A DNA stretch of 64,000 nt from Liolophura sinensis (GCF_032854445.1 NC_088295.1:47047385-47111384), one strand, 5' to 3'; counted from the stretch's first letter, positions 12,504-24,295 are shown. The notes: a model not told the origin generated them from the sequence alone. Translations and numbers: made by a program.

Positions 12504-15500
12504 GTACGTAAAGCTGTGACAGGCACTTTCATTCATTCATTCCCCTCCGTTTTTACAGGGGTGGTTAAAGTTTGATATATGTTGTCATCGGATCGTTATG
12601 TGTTGGGATTAGTCGAGAAATAATTTACAGACGACTTATCTCGACTGACTGCAAGTCTTAGGGGACCTCTGTTTGAGCGAAAATGTTATGCGAAAGGCAA
12701 ATATGCAGGCGCTCTACTTTAAGCAGTGATGGGGCTGGCAGCCATGTTGTCACCAATGCACCAGATGTGCGCTGCCTAGACTGCCAAGAAGACTCGATTT
12801 CTGGCCGTTTATGTTTCTCTTCTTGTCACTTTTTTCCCATGAATCGATGGAAATGGTATTTCTCTTCCCATTAAATACCATTTTTTACTTATTCGTGTGA
12901 TATTAAAAAAAATTCGAACTCTCCCTGGATGGTGTCGGGATGGTGAAAAAGGTCACATATTTACTGGGGGTGTCTTCACCTAAACTCTGATTTCCCGAAA
13001 AGTACTGGTGCAATTTACTTGTAAACTTTTGCGATCTCTTCTGGGAATGATGTTACAGCGATTTTATCATGTAGCTTGAGGGAATTTTATTTTGTTCTCG
13101 AGATATTTACAAATTTTAGGATGTGAACGCATGAAAAAACTTTGGCGCGCTTTTGGGGAAGTCATGGGTACTGGGAGGGATCATCCATATGTATTTGGGA
13201 CGAAGAGATTTCCTGGCTGCAACATACCGACAAGACACCCACTCGTTTTTTCTTTTTGCTTTATTTCGAGTTTCAAACTTTCTAAACGGCATAATTTCGG
13301 TATTTCTACAAGGTTAAGGGACTTGTTCATGTCCTTAAAACTTGTCAACAAACATATACATACACGCCTATGTTGCAGACCTATAGAGTTCTGTATGCTA
13401 TATTTTTTAGATGACTGATTGAGAGGAGTTTTCTTTTTCATTGTAGGTATGTGAAGAGCAAAGGTGCGAAGAGGAGGTGTTTCCATTATCCATGAATTAT
13501 TTAGACAGATTTCTTTCACTTCGAGATGTACATAGGAGCAGACTACAGTTACTGGGAGCATCTTGCATGTTCTTGGCATCCAAGTTAAAACAGACATTGC
13601 CTCTGACAGCCGAGAAGTTGGTCATATATACCGACAATTCAATTCATCCAAGAGAATTAATGGTAGGCCTACATATTTTATCATTTTTGTTTCTTCTCTA
13701 AGTCGATCTTTTGTAATTTAATAATTATTTCCCCTCCACCCCTTTCGCTTTTGGCGGGTTATTCGGTGCGTGTTGCGAGGCACCTGGAGGAAGCTAACAA
13801 AGTCACAACTCAACATTGTTGCCTATCTGCAAAAAATAAGGCCTGCCGTTGGAAAGGGGTGTGGTTTGGGGTGGGATTTAATTTACTTTCGCTTAGAAGT
13901 TAGAACAAACATTAATATGGCATATATGGGCTTTGTATATTGAGTTTCTCTCGGCAACGTGAGAAATTAAATTAGTGTATAAATGAAGCATCTGACGAAC
14001 TTGCATTGCACCACATCATTCTGTAACGGTTTGAAGGTAGAATATCGCGGTTTTCAGCATTATTGATTTCTCTGAATATCTGGAATTCACGCCCGCCTGC
14101 ATGCCAGCAGGCCTACACGACTTTCAACAGGTGCCTGTCGCTCGGCGGTTCACCGGCTTGCCGCATGAGCTGATCCGCCGGACGCAGGCCACTCGGCCGG
14201 CCAGGACGTTTCCGATAGCTCTTTTCCCATCGTGGTCGCTTCAGTCGCAGGTCCTTAGTTAATTTGACTTTCCTGTGTTTACATAATTTCGCTTGTAGAT
14301 AACGCCTGCAACAGAATACACTGAAAGTGTAGCTATTCTGTTTTGGTGTAGATAACACGTTTTGTGGGAGGCACTCGGCAAGGCTAAATGTTCTGGCCGA
14401 AGAAGTCTATGGCAACAACGGCGTGTTCAGTCAGTGTTTGCCTGCCTGGTCGAGTTGACTTTTCCGCCTGGCCGCATCGCTGTTTTCGAGCCCGTAACCG
14501 GACAGTCCGATCACCGTGGGTGTTCACAACACTTCTCGATAACTGCTTTCAGTACATAGGCGCCTCCAACTTCGGATAAGGTGTGCTTGAATGAGGTTAA
14601 TCCCAGACTCAACCTACCGTGCTGCAGTCTTGTGTAGGTCTGACATACTTAACTTACACCAATTTTCTTTTGTCTTGCAGGAAATGGAATCGGTACTTCT
14701 GAATAAATTGAAATGGGACTTATCGGCTGTCACGCCTCACGATTTTCTCGGACAAATTTTACACAGACTTCCGTTCGACAAGCACAAGAAAGAAGCAATG
14801 AAGAGACATGCACAGACATTTATAGCCCTTTGTTGTACCGGTAAGTTCTAACCTTTATTTTTATCTTTGCTTTGCTTTTGATATAAATGTAGTTGATACA
14901 GTTTTTAAGCATGTTTACTACTACCAGATCTCGCCGTTTTGCATTTTAGGTCTGTGAAATAATTTACATGTCGGTTGATGTTGTGAAATAATTCAAGTAA
15001 AAGGCTATTTATAGAGTTATTCGGTAGAGTTTTATATTACAGAAGTCATTCACCCGCTCCATCCTTTTTCATAAGTTTGTCTGCGACACTGCTACCATTG
15101 ATGGTAAACAAGAAGAAATTAGAGCTAGCTTGGATTGTTTATGGTTGAATTTCCTGTTTGGCCTCAGTAATCCGTAAACACAAGGGGTGTGGCAAGTCAC
15201 AAGAAATCATAACAGGTCAACCCATAGTCTCAGTATGATGTGGTTTGGGTTATGTCATTTGCGCTTTCGGTTTAATCCATGGCGACTGTAACTAGCTTAA
15301 GAGTGCCGTAGCTTCGAAATGTTAAGCCTCCAGTTTACCAAAGCATTTGCGAAAATCAAACTCTCCCTATAAAAATCATTGATAAAATTATAAGGCCAAG
15401 TCAAGATATGGCTGCTAACGTGTCAAAGCCTTGGCTAAATCAGTTATCAGTTTGAATATAGTCTATAGAGATGCCCCACAGAGTATTTATTGTCTTAGAT

Positions 15501-18500
15501 TAGGGTGGGATGTGTTTCCGGGCTTAGTGTATGTGTTCATAAGAGCAGCAAGTGGACCCCCACTTCCCGCTGTGGCTTTCGGGGTATGTGGCCCGTTGAA
15601 TGAATGAATGAAAGGCTGTCGGAGAGCCACGTGTGTGGCCACCTAGAGTTAGCTCCCTTGGACCTCATTGTCTCGAATTCGTTGCTTGGCCCAACTACCC
15701 AGTTATACCTTAACATATAATAATATCTCTCTCATGCTGTGTTCAGGCAGGGGTTACTTATGATAAAAATTCAATACAGTTATAATTGATTTAATATGCA
15801 TAATAAATGAATAACATCTAATTAAAATAAAACACTGGAACTAATTGAAAAAAAAATTTGTGATAAAGTTACAAGAAGTTAAATTTCTTATTCTGAAAAT
15901 AAGAAAATAAATATCTATAAAAAAAATAAATTAGTAAACTAGTTAGGGTAGTACATTTTCCAGTGTACAAAGAAGTAATTAATAAGGTGTTGTTCAGAGT
16001 TAAGTTTGTTTGCTCTTGTTGCTAACAGCTGGTGTAGGATGGCTTAAAACCTGAGCTTGGCTAGCCATGGAATGTGGTTTGAGCTGACCTAAATTATAGC
16101 GGATGAGATGGATCACTAAGATTTCGCGAGGCATTGGAATGCGAATTAATTAAGAGCTGTATTGTTTTAACTTTGTGCACTGGCTTTACGTGTCGGTTGA
16201 CTTAGTACTTAACAACTTGAGGTGGCGTGCAGTAGTACACAATGTAAAACTGTTGACCCAAGATTTTTATTTGTGCAAAGTCGTAAATAGCTGAGTATCT
16301 CCTATTCTTTCTACGTATAGTAATTTTTCTATTTTCTCCTCTTCACATTATATGATTTAATATGACAAGTTACGAGGCTTACTAAGTCTAGCTTTATTTG
16401 TGAGTGATAATGTAAGTGATAGGCGGCTAATGTTTTTGATTGAGCTTCAAATAAAGTTCTGTTGTTGACTTTCATTGTACTAATATGCGAAGCTCATCAG
16501 AAGGGTTTGTTAAAGAAGTGTAAAGCTTCTGGGCAGAGGTCGGCTGTTTTATTACCACTGTGACCTAGACTAGAGGATGAGGTCACCCCACAGCAGGTGG
16601 CTGGGGGAGAAAAGGTAAATCTGACCTCAGCAGTCTTCATAATAGGTCTCATCAAATTTCGGTTCTCTACAGAAAAAAAAAAGATTAAAAGAAAAAATGA
16701 TGTGTTGAACAGCAGATGTCTAGTAAAGGTTCTTTTACAAAGTGGAGTCATTTCAAGTCTCGTGCCTATACACTGGCCACACAATAAACTTGTGTTTTTA
16801 TCTGGAGTAAATGGCACGTTCCTGTATTGTTCAAAGTCTGAGCCACACGCGAACATCTGAACATCTGCCTCTTGCCCTGGTGATACCTATTGTGTCGAAC
16901 GTCTACTCCGAGTTGATGAAGGGCTTTTGCTCCCCCCTTCCAGTCTTTAGCACAATGTAGGTGTTTCCCCTTTCAAGCCCATCCTTTAGTCACCCCTGGA
17001 TAACTGGGTGATGGGCAGCTGGTCTTCTGTCTTGGCACATAAGTCATAAGACACTAAGTTCCATTATAGCAGCATGGCATTATTTAAGCCTCATGAATAT
17101 GTATTAGGTATGCGATGTTACTATTATTAACATTGGTCATATTATGAAACAGTTAATCCGTTTAGAATTTAATATTATAAGGTGATCATAGTATTATTAT
17201 GTTTTTTTTTTTTTCACTTGTACTTGTGGAACACGTTTCTAAATCAGTAACTCAGAATATAAGATAATATCTTAGTGTAAAGTTGGGTCATAACATTGTA
17301 TAGCACCATAGCCTCACAAGTCCTCGATTGCTTCCTCGAAAAGGACTGCATATGAATTTAAAAGTCCCTAAGATTTTGGCTGAAGTTCAAGAGATCAGAA
17401 AGATAATAATATTCAGCTCAAATTGTTTCAAAGAAAATTTTAGCTCGTTTGAATAGATTTCGACTGAAGATCATTTGTGGCCTGTATTACGTGCCATGGA
17501 TTTATTCACGAAAATTCTGGGTTTTCTGGGTACATTTTCTTTATCTGGTTCTTTTCTTAGCATATAAAACTTAACACAGTCACAGATAATACCTCATGCA
17601 GACTGTATGTATAAGTGTATATAAAAAAGTGCACACTTTCATGATCTTTTTTTAGTGGCTTTATTTGAGCTCTGCTGTTGGTCTTACAAACCTTATATCC
17701 TTCTTATAGGGGGCTCACTTCCTCCCTTTTCAGAGTTCCCTCCTTCACCTTGGTCGTAAAAAGACAACTTTTCTACTTGCTCTCATTTCTTTGGGTGTCA
17801 TGTGCCATTGAAAAAAAAATAGGTGAATGCGCGGGACATACAGGGAATGAGAATCCTAAAGCTTATAGCAGTTGCCAGGGGTAGGCGTGAAGTGAATAGC
17901 TGAAAAGAAAACTGACTGTTAATTTTATAGAAATGGGGTCAACTTGAGGTCAGTGCGATTCTCAGCATTCTGGCTGTCTTTATCTAGGTCAGGAATTAGA
18001 CCAAGATGTCTGTGGAGGCATAGACGGCTGAGAAAGTCTGGCGGGCTAGTAGTTAACTTGTTTTTAAAGCCTCGTTGTCTTTTCGTCCTTTCAGACCACA
18101 CCTTCATGATGTACACTCCGTCTATGATTGCGGCCGGTAGCGTGGGGGCGGCGGCGCATGGCTTGTCGTGCGGATCACCGTCACAAGTACTGCAGTGGTT
18201 ACAGCAGATTACAGGCATAGAAATTGTAAGTATATGTACCTTTTTGTTTCCAACAGTTTAGATCTGTCTGTCAATAGCTGGTTATTAGCCATAGCTTATT
18301 AGGTACAAGAAGTGCGCAGAACCTCTCAGTTTGCAAAACATCCGTGTTGTGACTTTTAAAAGTGTTTGCGTGGCTGAAAGTTGTCTGGGCGAGTTTGTAG
18401 CAGTATTTGCATCATGCGCTGTGCTAGCTGCATGGTGGTTAACGTGAATCATGTTAACATAAGTTAAAACATTTAACTTTGAAAGCTGTGTGCATCTGAA

Positions 18501-20202
18501 GCGCTTAGCCCTGAATCAAGAAATGAAAGCACTTGACTTCTGATGCCCCAAGTCAGTGGTTTGTCTTAACAGGTGCTTGATTTGGGTGCCCCTCCCGCAG
18601 GGCCGTCCACTGGAATTGGGGTTGATGGAATGGTACTGTTCCATCTTTTAATGGAATCCTCTTGGGCTACCCAGATTCTCTCAAGGGTTATTAAGTGAGG
18701 GAGACATCCTGAATTGCTCTTTGCTGGTGTTAATTTGCCGAGGCTAGAAAAATGTGTCACTCAACTTTATTATATAGTGTGTGCCTCTCCAGCAATGGCA
18801 CAAGTTTTAGGTTCTGCACAAAGTTATTTACCAAGAATCTGCAAATTTTTATTTCATATGATGACATGATGCCCTGCAGCAGATCACAATGTTAACTCAC
18901 TGTGGCACATTTTCCCAGGGGTCTCCCCAGCACTGAATGGAGTTCATCTGATCTGTGTTTTGTAGATTTGTAACAGATCTGCAGTTATCGCACGTTGAGA
19001 TCTTGTAATGTGCACTTAATCTGTAATTAAGGTGTGCATATATTTCAGCCATTTCAAAAAGTAGGACCCCCCTTTGTGCTGTGCCACTACCAGCTTCCCC
19101 CCTCAGTTTCGTCATGATCTGTGTAGGCGTTTACATGCCAGCCCTTTAATGATTAAGACATAGAGTTGTGTTAAAAGTGTCTTGCAGTTAAAAGGTGTAA
19201 TGTGTGGCTATCAGGTTACCAGTGGGTGTCATTGCCCACTCTTCTCCCCTCCATGTTTGGCCAGCCCCTGAACCTCTCCTCCCGGCACCCTGCCACCCAG
19301 TAGCTGCCCTCTACATTAGGAGGATCCTGTTTGTAAAATAAGCAGCTAAGCCTCTGCTCTGCACAGAGGTCTCTTTGTATGGGCAACCTCCAAAAACCAC
19401 TGCCGCCTGATTCTTGCAACTGTCCATCAGCTAGAGTGTAAAAGGGCGGAAGTAAGAAGTGATTAGATTAAGGGAGACCCCTGCTATGGCTAGGGTCATT
19501 AGAATTCCCCTATCAAGTAAATTAGTCTGGGGTCACTGGCTCAGGATTGAAATCTGATCCTTGGGGTCTGGGAGCTGATGAGAGTTCAGAAATCCCCATC
19601 TCCTACCCACAACTTTTAGGCCCTTCTCACCCAGCCTGCTTCTTGCTGTATTGAAACCAGGCTGGTCTATACACTAATAGAGTGTTTAAAAAAGCAAAAC
19701 AAAATGGTAGTGAATAACATGACAAATTTGGTTTGTTCGGCATAAGTTTCTGGTTTCTGTTGTTTCCCATTGTTACGTTATGCTGTATTGTAGCTTGTTA
19801 CTGTATTAATTTGATGTTTCAATTTGTGGACCATTCAGTTTGACAGGTTTCTTGTTTACCTCATAATTTGGTTGCCTGGTATGTAGTGTTTTTTGATTAC
19901 CATTTCAGACTGATTACCACTTGGTAACAAAGTTGAATAGCACATTGCTCATACAATTTTTGAGTTAAACAAGACATTGTTCATAAAGTGTTTTTTGTCT
20001 ACTTTTTCTATAGACTATTTACGGCGTGTCAGAACAAATTGAACAGGCACTGACGTCAAACCTGTCCAGCAGTTCACACCAGTCTTCACAGGTCAGTTCG
20101 CAAGAGGTGTCTCAACAAGAGGGATTGTCGCCAAACAGGATTCCCAACCCCAGCAACCAACAACACCTACAGACGTTCGTGATATTCACTACTGACTCTT
20201 AA
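12303..20202 (+). CDS. CCND: G1/S-specific cyclin D (five coding exons)
   Basis: Regulatory subunit of CDK4/CDK6. In the known family it activates the kinase in G1, docks on Rb and phosphorylates it, releasing E2F. The coding exons are 12303-12503, 13447-13662, 14681-14840, 18095-18225 and 20014-20202, all with GT-AG introns, giving 298 codons as assembled (human D1 has 295). Visible motifs: LMCYE at residues 5-9 fits the Rb-binding LxCx[12 protein letters not shown] (58-67) and [20 protein letters not shown] (68-87) are the core of the cyclin box; K113 (in ASKLK) and E142 (in [12 protein letters not shown]) correspond to kinase-contacting K112 and E141 of human D1; HAQTFIALC and the AAGSV segment mark the second cyclin fold. 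The start is well fixed: an in-frame TAA lies 6 nt upstream and the context is good (A at -3, G at +4). The C terminus is odd: the assembled frame ends ...TFVIFTTDS, whereas the conserved TPTDVRDI tail is in the -1 frame just there. Family identity is near certain; the exact C terminus is not. Confidence 0.96.
12504..13446 (+). other. Cyclin D intron 1
   Basis: A 943-bp GT-AG intron. It contains a perfect E2F-type sequence TTTGGCGC extending to GCGC (13141-13150). ORFs here have no conserved features. No SINE copy is present. Confidence 0.92.
13141..13150 (+). promoter_or_regulatory. E2F-like site in cyclin D intron 1
   Basis: TTTGGCGCGC matches the TTTSGCGC E2F consensus exactly. It lies 838 bp downstream of the start codon. 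Cyclin D acts upstream of Rb/E2F, so a functional site would imply feedback. Only the sequence match is seen. Confidence 0.3.
13447..13662 (+). CDS. CCND: Cyclin D coding exon 2
   Basis: Codes for residues 68-139, starting [20 protein letters not shown] and ending HPRELM. The acceptor is a pyrimidine-rich tract ending in CATTGTAG and the donor is ATG|GTAGGC; both junctions are phase 0. It holds most of the N-terminal cyclin box, including K113 of ASKLK (CDK contact) and the conserved LTAEKL and IYTDNSI segments. The exon is very close to vertebrate cyclin D1 and D2, which fixes the family. Confidence 0.96.
13663..14680 (+). other. Cyclin D intron 2, with a CpG-rich segment
   Basis: A 1018-bp GT-AG intron. 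The part from about 14090 to 14560 is clearly richer in G+C and CpG than its surroundings, with runs such as GATCCGCCGGACGCAGG and CTCGGCCGGCCAGGACG. ORFs in it show no recognisable domain on either strand. It may be an intronic regulatory element. Confidence 0.9.
14681..14840 (+). CDS. CCND: Cyclin D coding exon 3
   Basis: Codes for residues 140-192 plus the first base of codon 193. The acceptor is TTTTGTCTTGCAG and the donor ACCG|GTAAGT, ending in phase 1. The peptide contains E142, the NKLKW helix, the TPHDF turn and the HAQTFIALC helix, so it covers the end of the first cyclin fold and the start of the second. Confidence 0.95.
14841..18094 (+). other. Cyclin D intron 3
   Basis: The largest intron of the gene (3254 bp). 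A very A-rich stretch lies at about 15780-15960. No SINE, minisatellite or convincing coding exon was seen. The ORFs near 16500-16860 and 17680-17880 are open by chance, with no splice support. Confidence 0.9.
18095..18225 (+). CDS. CCND: Cyclin D coding exon 4
   Basis: Codes for residues 193-236. It enters in phase 1 (the D193 codon is split) and leaves in phase 0. The acceptor is CGTCCTTTCAG and the donor [29 protein letters not shown] matches the conserved NPPSMVAAGSV region of D cyclins; the rest covers the final helices of the second cyclin fold and is more divergent. Confidence 0.93.
18226..20013 (+). other. Cyclin D intron 4
   Basis: A 1788-bp GT-AG intron (GTAAGTATAT to TTTTTCTATAG). 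No repeats or conserved ORF were noticed. Confidence 0.9.
20014..20202 (+). CDS. CCND: Cyclin D coding exon 5, with a probable frame break near the C terminus
   Basis: The acceptor is TACTTTTTCTATAG. The frame begins [17 protein letters not shown], which matches the EQIEALLESSL region of vertebrate D cyclins, then runs into a Ser/Gln-rich stretch ([20 protein letters not shown]). As assembled it stops at TAA 20200-20202. In the frame one base earlier, 20163-20195 reads [10 protein letters not shown] followed by TGA, matching the C-terminal phosphodegron of the family (T286 of human D1). The assembled last 20 or so residues are therefore probably not the real protein. A missing base between about 20092 and 20150, or a small unrecognised intron, would restore the tail and give about 296 residues. 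Confidence 0.88.
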   Translation, partial: TIYGVSEQIEQALTSNLSSSSHQSSQVSSQEVSQQEGLSPNRIPNPSNQQHLQTFVIFTTDS

Positions 20203-23200
20203 CAGTTCATATTGAACCGGGACACTCTGGTTCGTCCAAGCAATTGTTCGAGTACAGCTGTTTCAAGAGTTTGTAGGGCGAACCCGAAGGGAAGACGCAA
20301 ATCAGCTTTTTGATTATGCAACCAAGATGAACTGTGTTCAAAGAAGGCTTCCGGACTCTACGAAACGCTGTTGGCCCAGCGCTGTCACCAGGCACCCCCT
20401 CGGCGGCTACTGCCTATACGAGTGACTTGCTTCACTTTGCGGGTACTGCTTGCTGTCACCGCTCTGCTTGCAACTCAGCTGCTCAGTGCAGTCGCAACAT
20501 CCGCAGGCATCGATTGGTAACACTGTTCCAGATAAAGGCTGCTGCACTTGAAAACGGGACCAAATTCTGCATTAACTGATAGTGGGACCCAATTTTTTTT
20601 TTTTTTTAAAGAAAAAAGGCTGCTTACAAAATGGTATTAAGTTTTTTATACTGCCGAAGACTATTTTTGATAACGATCATAAAAGTTGTTATGCATTGAA
20701 AGAGGTTTATTTGTTGTATCAAAGCATTGCTACTGTTATCTCATCCATTTCAAAATTTCCTAGACCATTTTTTTGATACTTCAAGACACAATCATGCTCC
20801 CATAATCAAGGTCATAAAAATGACCGTTCTATCATCAAGGTTACACATTGTGGTGAAGAAACCTGAATGTTTTATATTTTTATAGAGTTCATAGATATTT
20901 TAGGGAGAATTCATCAAAATTTTTAACAGACATCAATGGAAGTTTAAAACTTTCCTCTGGTGCTTTGCATTTAAATTGTGCCCACCCTTTATCATATTTT
21001 GTAATAATAATTCATGAAAAAAAAAACATCTACAATTTTTAAAACCCATCTACCCTGAAATCATGAAATTTAATCCATATTTTATCAAAATTATAAGAAT
21101 ACTTGTTTCATTAAGCCTACGCTCATTAGGATCTGAATTGATGTGAAATATACATACCGTGAGAAAATGCAAAAAGCCTCTCTGTACATTAAACGTTCAT
21201 TTGACCATGTTTCCACAACAACGTTAACTGGCGAATTGGTGTGTGACTGCATGATTGGATGGTGTGCCCTGATCTTTACCTTCACCAGCATTGTACAAAG
21301 GCACTTGAGCCCAAGTCAAACTTCAGAGCCCATGTTCTAGACCCCTTTACATGTGCTCTGCAAATATGCAAGGAATCTGAGAGCTTTTGTGTTTGGCAAG
21401 CTAGCCTCTTGCATTCCCCCCTCCAAGACAAGACTTGAACACATTGCAGTTATTATCACTTGTACATCCTTTCCCATTCAGAGCACTGGTTTATCTTTTC
21501 TTAGCCAAGAGCCTTTCTTCTGACCTAATTTTGACATTCAAGTATGTGTTAATTATGAATTTGAAGAGCCATGAAATGCTTTTTACGTAAAAAGAAATTA
21601 ACCATGCTGTTAACTCAGTGTAAAAAAAAAAACGCTGTCTGTTGATTCACATGAATGCAAATTTTAAAGATTTTAGCGATGTTGATTTTCTCTCCGAGTG
21701 TCAATTGTCACACATCGCTCTTGAAGACAGGAGCTACAAACGTGAAAATTAATTATAAGAATTCCAAAGTGCAAACAATGCAAAATTTTATAATTAATTA
21801 TATTAATTAGTGGACAGCAACATGATCACCTCAATTAGTAATTAGTTTCCTCGGGTCTGATGAAGTGTGCATATCTACCTCACAGACTATGAAGTTCTTC
21901 ATTCTAAACTCACTTCTTGGTGACAAAATTGAATATTTTGTCTGTTCCAAAGCAATGATTACCTTCCTTTTTTCATTATTTTATGTTTTTTTTTTTTTAC
22001 TTGAACGGGACAAACTTGTAGAGATTGTCTACCTCAGAGGCTCGTTTATAGAATACTGAAGAAGTGTCTGTCAAAATGAACTGTTTTTGAGGACTCATCT
22101 TAAGGGGTAGAATTTGTGATAAAAAAAACTTTTGCTGGTCCTTTCTGGAATTGGTTCCAGACAAGACCGGCCATCTTGAGACTACTGCAATTTGTAGATA
22201 CTGCTATTTAAGTGTTTATAGTATAAATAGCTTTGCATTTAAGTTTTATTATTTACCTTTATGTTAATGAACCAAGCATTCAAGACCATTACTTCTCACT
22301 GTCAAACTGTATTTATTTTGTTGCTATAGTTGAACTAATGAACGAATATATACGATTGAATTTCAAGCAGGCTTAAAACAAGAAAAGGTCAGCCTCAGAA
22401 TTATTGTAGTAATTGGTTTGACAGAAAATTGTCTAATGAAATGATTGTACATTTTTGCAGTTACTTTTTGAGCACCATTAATTGCCTTGAACAGCTTCCG
22501 AGCAGGGAAATCTAATATATTATTCAGAGCCGCGTAGAGTATTCACTGTTTTTCGGGATGCTGTTCTCCATTTTATAACCACAAACCCTGATCAATGAAG
22601 ATTGGTTTTTGACTGCCCAGTACAAAAGTAACACTGTGCTTGTCCATATATACGAGAGGTTTTAACCGCCCCCAACCATTATCATCATGTATAACCAACC
22701 TTATGAGAAACCAAATGTGGAAACCAACCAAGCCGAATGAACTTTTTTTTTGATATTTCAATCAATGCAACTGTGAGTGATGGGAATATGTGACTTAATG
22801 AGAAAGAAATGTACCTCAGACCATGTTTAATGTGATAATACAAAACAGAGAACAAGGATTGGCTGCTGTCTTACATAAAACCTGATACAGTGATACTGGT
22901 GTTACCAACACTGTTGAGAAGCACTCCCAGTACCATGTCTCTCTGTTTTTTTTTTTTTTTTTTTTGCTGTCTTGTCTCAAAAGTGTTGCTGTGCAGTACT
23001 GGTATAATGTACTGTAGGCAGTACGAGGAGCCTGTGCTGATACCATTGTCTCACTGTCTCGTAGTTGGTGGCGTTCATTTCAACTGACCTTTTCTGATGA
23101 TGTATCGTAAAAGAAAGGGAGATAATGTCTGTGATGCTCTGGCTTGATTTAGTCTTTAGTTTTGTTTTATTTCAAATAATAACATGTATTGAGTGCTAAT

Positions 23201-23842
23201 GTGATAAGGACTTAAGCGCACACAGACAACGTGTTATTTGTTTTATGTTCATTTTTTTTTCTCCATTTTTATGGGTTTTTTTTTTTCACGTGTTACTCGT
23301 CTGTGTGCGATAGAACACCGGTGCTAAATGATGCGAATCCATGTTGATGACCAAACTCAGCAGTTTGATAGGTTGAAAGTGTGCAAGTGTGCACATTGAT
23401 TTAAAAGGGAAAAATAAAAAGAAGCAAGGAAATGATAATAATAAAAAAAAGAACATCTGAAGACAATGTGAATGAAATAAGAATGTTTGTAATTGCTGAT
23501 GAAAGACTGTGAGATGTGTATATATGCCAACTAGAAGGAGTTTGTACAAGTGTGACGTGGCTGTCTTGTAAGTAGTGTCACCATTATAGAAAGCATTTTC
23601 AGCAGAAGCTGTTCAAATGCTAATAATCCAAACAAATCATGTGATAAATCATTACATTGTTATTATTATTAATTTTTTTTCTTTATTTTTTGTTTCATTT
23701 TTTTTTTTCATTGTCACTTCTAAATGTGCAAGCAGTGGCTGCCATTCTAGGTGACCCTATGCATTCGACCATACTGCGGTCTGAAATGTATTACCTCTAG
23801 AGTTTTTACTGCCATCTGACATTCTTTGTGAATAAACTTGAT
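20203..23842 (+). other. Candidate long 3' UTR of cyclin D
   Basis: Downstream of the stop codon about 3.6 kb is U-rich and free of the SINEs that begin at 24120. It contains several long T tracts (about 21984-21997 and 22947-22965) and AUUUA-like pieces. It ends at AATAAA (23831-23836), followed after 6 nt by a run of 17 A (23843-23859). Long 3' UTRs are usual for D cyclins. The end point is inferred; an earlier poly(A) site is possible. Confidence 0.45.
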
Positions 23843-23859
23843 AAAAAAAAAAAAAAAAA
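23831..23859 (+). terminator. Candidate polyadenylation signal AATAAA and A tract
   Basis: GTGAATAAACTTGAT is followed by 17 A. It is the best poly(A) signal downstream of cyclin D before repeat-rich DNA begins. The genomic A tract could also mislead oligo-dT priming, so cDNA ends here need care. Confidence 0.4.
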
Positions 23860-24119
23860 CTTTATTGATGATTGCCATTATTGATACTGGTTGAAAAACT
23901 TTGTAACAATTTAATTCCAGAATGAGTTTTTTTAATATCAGGATTTCCTCTCTGAATGAAACTTAGAAAAACCTTTCAAATTCTTTCTAGGTTTCTCCAG
24001 AATTCAGTGACCAGTCAACAAAGTGGGAACAAATGAAATATACTTGCTGTGCAAAGTTCCACAAACATAATTTAAGTTTCCATCACAATTGACTTTCCTC
24101 CGCAATCGATTCTGCAGAA
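23860..24119. other. Short intergenic stretch downstream of cyclin D
   Basis: Unique AT-rich DNA between the candidate poly(A) site and the first downstream SINE. It ends with one copy of the SINE's target-site duplication (24108-24119). Confidence 0.5.
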
Positions 24120-24283
24120 TTTATTTGCTTCGTGTTTTACACCGTATTCAAGAATATTTCACTTATACAATGGCTGCCAGCATTATGGTGGGAGGAAACT
24201 GGGCAGAGCCTGGGAGGAAACCCACGACCATCCGCAGGCTGGTGACAGACCTTCCCACATACGGCCAGAGGAAGGCAGCATGA
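24120..24283 (-). repeat. Family-A SINE, 5'-truncated, with exact 12-bp TSD
   Basis: Tail TTTATTTGC...GTGTTTTACACCGTATTC, body GCCAGCATTATGGTGGGAGG and ACGACCATCCGCAGGCTGG. It is flanked by identical GATTCTGCAGAA at 24108-24119 and 24284-24295. The tRNA head was lost at insertion. Confidence 0.9.
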
Positions 24284-24295
24284 GATTCTGCAGAA

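Noticed and set aside
23843-23859. A tract as evidence for a processed pseudogene
   Set aside because: The upstream sequence is continuous with the intron-containing cyclin D locus, so a native 3' end is the simpler reading.
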